The notes under the pieces are model-generated. The model did no database searches, was not told the DNA's origin, and worked only from the letters and a program-made list of their open reading frames with translations. Made by a program: the position numbers and the translations under genes. Positions 62,537 to 64,000 of a stretch of DNA of 64,000 bases are shown here, piece after piece. This stretch comes from Tepidisphaera sp. (GTDB lineage: Bacteria > Planctomycetota > Phycisphaerae > Phycisphaerales > UBA1924): NCBI GenBank assembly GCA_016124375.1, contig WGNV01000001.1, positions 372,001-436,000 on the forward strand. The letters are read 5' to 3'. Each line of letters starts with the position of its first letter. Position 1 is the first letter of the stretch.

Positions 62537-62983
62537 CGACGACGCACGGGCTTGTGGTCCGCTTCAACGGGCCTTTTTCACCAGAACCGCTTCAGCAGCA
62601 AGCGCTTGCATCTGCGCACCCGCCGGTCTCGCCCGTGACACTTCGAATGTGGACTCAATGTGGAAGACTTGGCCGCCGCGGCTAGGTGCTGGTCGGAGTC
62701 GTGCCTGTCGCTTGCGAGTGGGCCGCCAATCCCCCGTGTCAGGTGTCAGGGCCCGAGCGCCCCCGCGCGCCAGGTGACAAGTTGGCCAGCCGGGCCGAGT
62801 TTGTAAGCATTAGCCGCACAGTGGCTTAGAGAGTTCTCCCCAGTCTTCTCCACATCCCGACACCCCTTGTTGAGAAGGAGATGAAGTTAATTCATTCACC
62901 TTGGGCAAAGAACGGCACCCGAAGAGACTGACAGCCCGGGACGCCGGCCGAGTGTTCAGGCAACGAGTCCCGTGTGGACAACC
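62537..62983. other. Candidate chromosomal origin (oriC) between dnaA and mutM
   Basis: This 447-bp gap has no gene. It contains DnaA-box-like nonamers: TTCTCCACA (62846-62854, plus), TTGTCCACA (62973-62981, minus) and TCTTCCACA (62659-62667, minus), each one mismatch from TTWTNCACA. A relatively AT-rich stretch with GAAGTTAATTCATTC lies near 62880-62900. Position beside dnaA supports an origin; the number of boxes is modest. Confidence 0.4.
62556..62578 (+). terminator. Intrinsic terminator of dnaA
   Basis: GGTCCG (62556-62561) pairs with CGGGCC (62568-62573), including one G-U pair and a 6-nt loop, followed by TTTTT. It starts 20 bp after the dnaA stop. Confidence 0.65.
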
Positions 62984-63814
62984 CTACTTCTGGCACTGCT
63001 TGCACCACACCGTCGTACGCTGGCCCAGCGTGGCCTGCGTCAGGACGCCACGGCAGGTGAGGCACGCCTCCCCACCACGCCCGTAGACGGCGTGGCGGGT
63101 CTGGTGGCTGCCCTTGGCCCCGTTGGCGTCGCGGTAGTCGCGGAGCGTCGAGCCGCCCGCCTCGATGGCGTCACCCAGCACCCGGCGGATGCTGGCGGCC
63201 AACCGGTCCCAGTCAGCCTCGCTCAGCGTCAGGCACGCCCGGGTGGGGGCGATGCCCGAGGCGAACAAGGCTTCGTCGGCGTAGATGTTGCCGACGCCCG
63301 CGACGACCTTCTGGTCGAGCAGCGCGGCTTTGACGTTCCGCTCGCTTTGGCCCGCCTCGCGGTGCAGGGCGTGGCCATAGACCATCAGGCCATCGATGCC
63401 CAGCGTCCCCCACTTCTCGCGCCGCAGGGTGGGTAGATCGGGGGCGAGCCAGAGGCCGCCGAATCGGCGCGGATCGGCGAAGACCATGGCCGAGCCATCG
63501 TCGAAGCGCCACCAGGCGTGGGCGTGGTCGGCGGCTGTGAACTTTGGGAGCGAGGTGGTCCAACTCAGCACGCCGCTCATGCCCAAGTGCACGCAGACCA
63601 CCTGGCCATGGTCGGCGTAGATGGCGAGCTGCTTGCCGTGGCGCATGGTGCCAACGATGGTGGAACCTTGCAGCATGTGCTCGGGGGTGCGCTTGCTGCC
63701 CGCCAGTGGCTCGCAGATGTCCTTGCGGCGCAGGCAGGCGACGGCCACCTGCCGCCCGAGGATGCGGGGCTCCAAGGTTCGCCGCACGGTTTCGACCTCG
63801 GGCAACTCGGGCAT
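62984..63814 (-). CDS. mutM: MutM, formamidopyrimidine-DNA glycosylase
   Basis: MutM removes 8-oxoguanine and formamidopyrimidines from DNA in base-excision repair. I start it at the ATG giving MPELPEVETVRRTLEP (276 aa), because the catalytic Pro2 and Glu3 must follow the initiator; a longer frame to 63997 would destroy this. GTMRHGKQLAIY carries the beta-hairpin lysine. QKVVAGVGNIYADEALF is the H2TH motif region. The C-terminal zinc finger has CLTC and CKQC pairs with the conserved arginine in LGQRTTVWC. It is convergent with dnaA. Confidence 0.96.
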   Translation of the reverse strand: MPELPEVETVRRTLEPRILGRQVAVACLRRKDICEPLAGSKRTPEHMLQGSTIVGTMRHGKQLAIYADHGQVVCVHLGMSGVLSWTTSLPKFTAADHAHAWWRFDDGSAMVFADPRRFGGLWLAPDLPTLRREKWGTLGIDGLMVYGHALHREAGQSERNVKAALLDQKVVAGVGNIYADEALFASGIAPTRACLTLSEADWDRLAASIRRVLGDAIEAGGSTLRDYRDANGAKGSHQTRHAVYGRGGEACLTCRGVLTQATLGQRTTVWCKQCQK

Positions 63815-63895
63815 GGGAGATGTTATAGGGCGAAAGCGTGGAAGTGGCTGCTGGAAAGCGCGGCTGGCGTCGCTCGGACCTTCACAATCTCGTGG

Positions 63896-63914
63896 CACAG
63901 GCCTCTGGCCTGTG
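63896..63914. repeat. Short perfect inverted repeat upstream of mutM
   Basis: CACAGGCC, a 3-nt loop (TCT) and GGCCTGTG form a perfect 8-bp stem in the non-coding DNA between mutM and the right edge. The rest of 63815-64000 shows no gene start. A dispersed-repeat or terminator role for a gene beyond the edge is possible. Confidence 0.5.
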
Positions 63915-64000
63915 ACCTTCCTTTTCTCCGATTCCGGTCGACACGCGAAGTTGGTTTCAGTTGGGTAGACCGAAGAGAAGTAGTTCGGGTAGGACACAGG

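Noticed and set aside
62574-62582. DnaA-box-like TTTTTCACC
   Set aside because: It overlaps the T-run of the dnaA terminator, which explains the sequence better.
62881-62931. A 16-codon plus-strand peptide frame after GAGAAGGAG
   Set aside because: The Shine-Dalgarno-like motif directly abuts the ATG with no spacing, and the peptide is too short to support.
63815-63997. A 61-residue N-terminal extension of MutM
   Set aside because: MutM needs Pro as residue 2 for catalysis, so the start must be directly before PELPEV.

Overview
The window is high-GC bacterial DNA and most resembles a planctomycete, probably Phycisphaerae-like. The reasons are a variant PEP-CTERM protein, an arylsulfotransferase-type gene, a phosphodiesterase fused to TPRs, FGE-fold (SUMF1-like) domains fused to regulators, and a dnaA without dnaN beside it. 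This placement is an inference from gene content only.

Positions 1-48628 are one large locus, almost entirely on the minus strand and so transcribed right to left. In transcription order it encodes: an unknown 652-aa protein; a TssJ-like lipoprotein; a kinase-like/TM/FGE-fold protein; an unknown 324-aa protein; TssK; TssL; TssM; a TagF-like/TM/FGE-fold protein; a two-partner secretion pair (transporter TpsB, then the 4196-aa exoprotein TpsA); TssA; TssB; TssC; Hcp; TagJ; TssE; TssF; TssG; TssH/ClpV; an unknown 445-aa protein; and VgrG, which runs off the left edge. This is a nearly complete type VI secretion system (T6SS): membrane complex (J, L, M), baseplate (A, E, F, G, K), sheath and tube (B, C, Hcp), recycling ATPase (H) and spike (VgrG). 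A two-partner adhesin system sits in its middle. The only gene on the other strand inside the locus is a 79-codon lipoprotein at 42103-42342, whose ribosome-binding site is buried in a hairpin.

The most distinctive feature is a pair of large proteins with paralogous ectodomains. One carries a degenerate Ser/Thr-kinase domain, the other a TagF-like domain. Each has one transmembrane helix, a long helical region and a C-terminal FGE-fold domain without the catalytic cysteines expected of a sulfatase-activating enzyme. They look like a matched post-translational control pair for the T6SS.

Positions 48629-52754 hold an octamer repeat tract and a branched-chain amino-acid ABC transporter (livH-livM-livG-livF) with no binding-protein gene beside it. 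Then come a phosphodiesterase-TPR fusion, a PEP-CTERM surface protein with a clear terminator, a small sulfotransferase on the plus strand, a 30-bp inverted-repeat element, and clpC with its terminator. The right end holds a metallo-beta-lactamase-fold RNase Z-like gene and dnaA (plus strand), then a 447-bp non-coding stretch with DnaA-box-like sites (candidate oriC), then convergent mutM. No tRNA, rRNA, CRISPR array or insertion sequence was seen.
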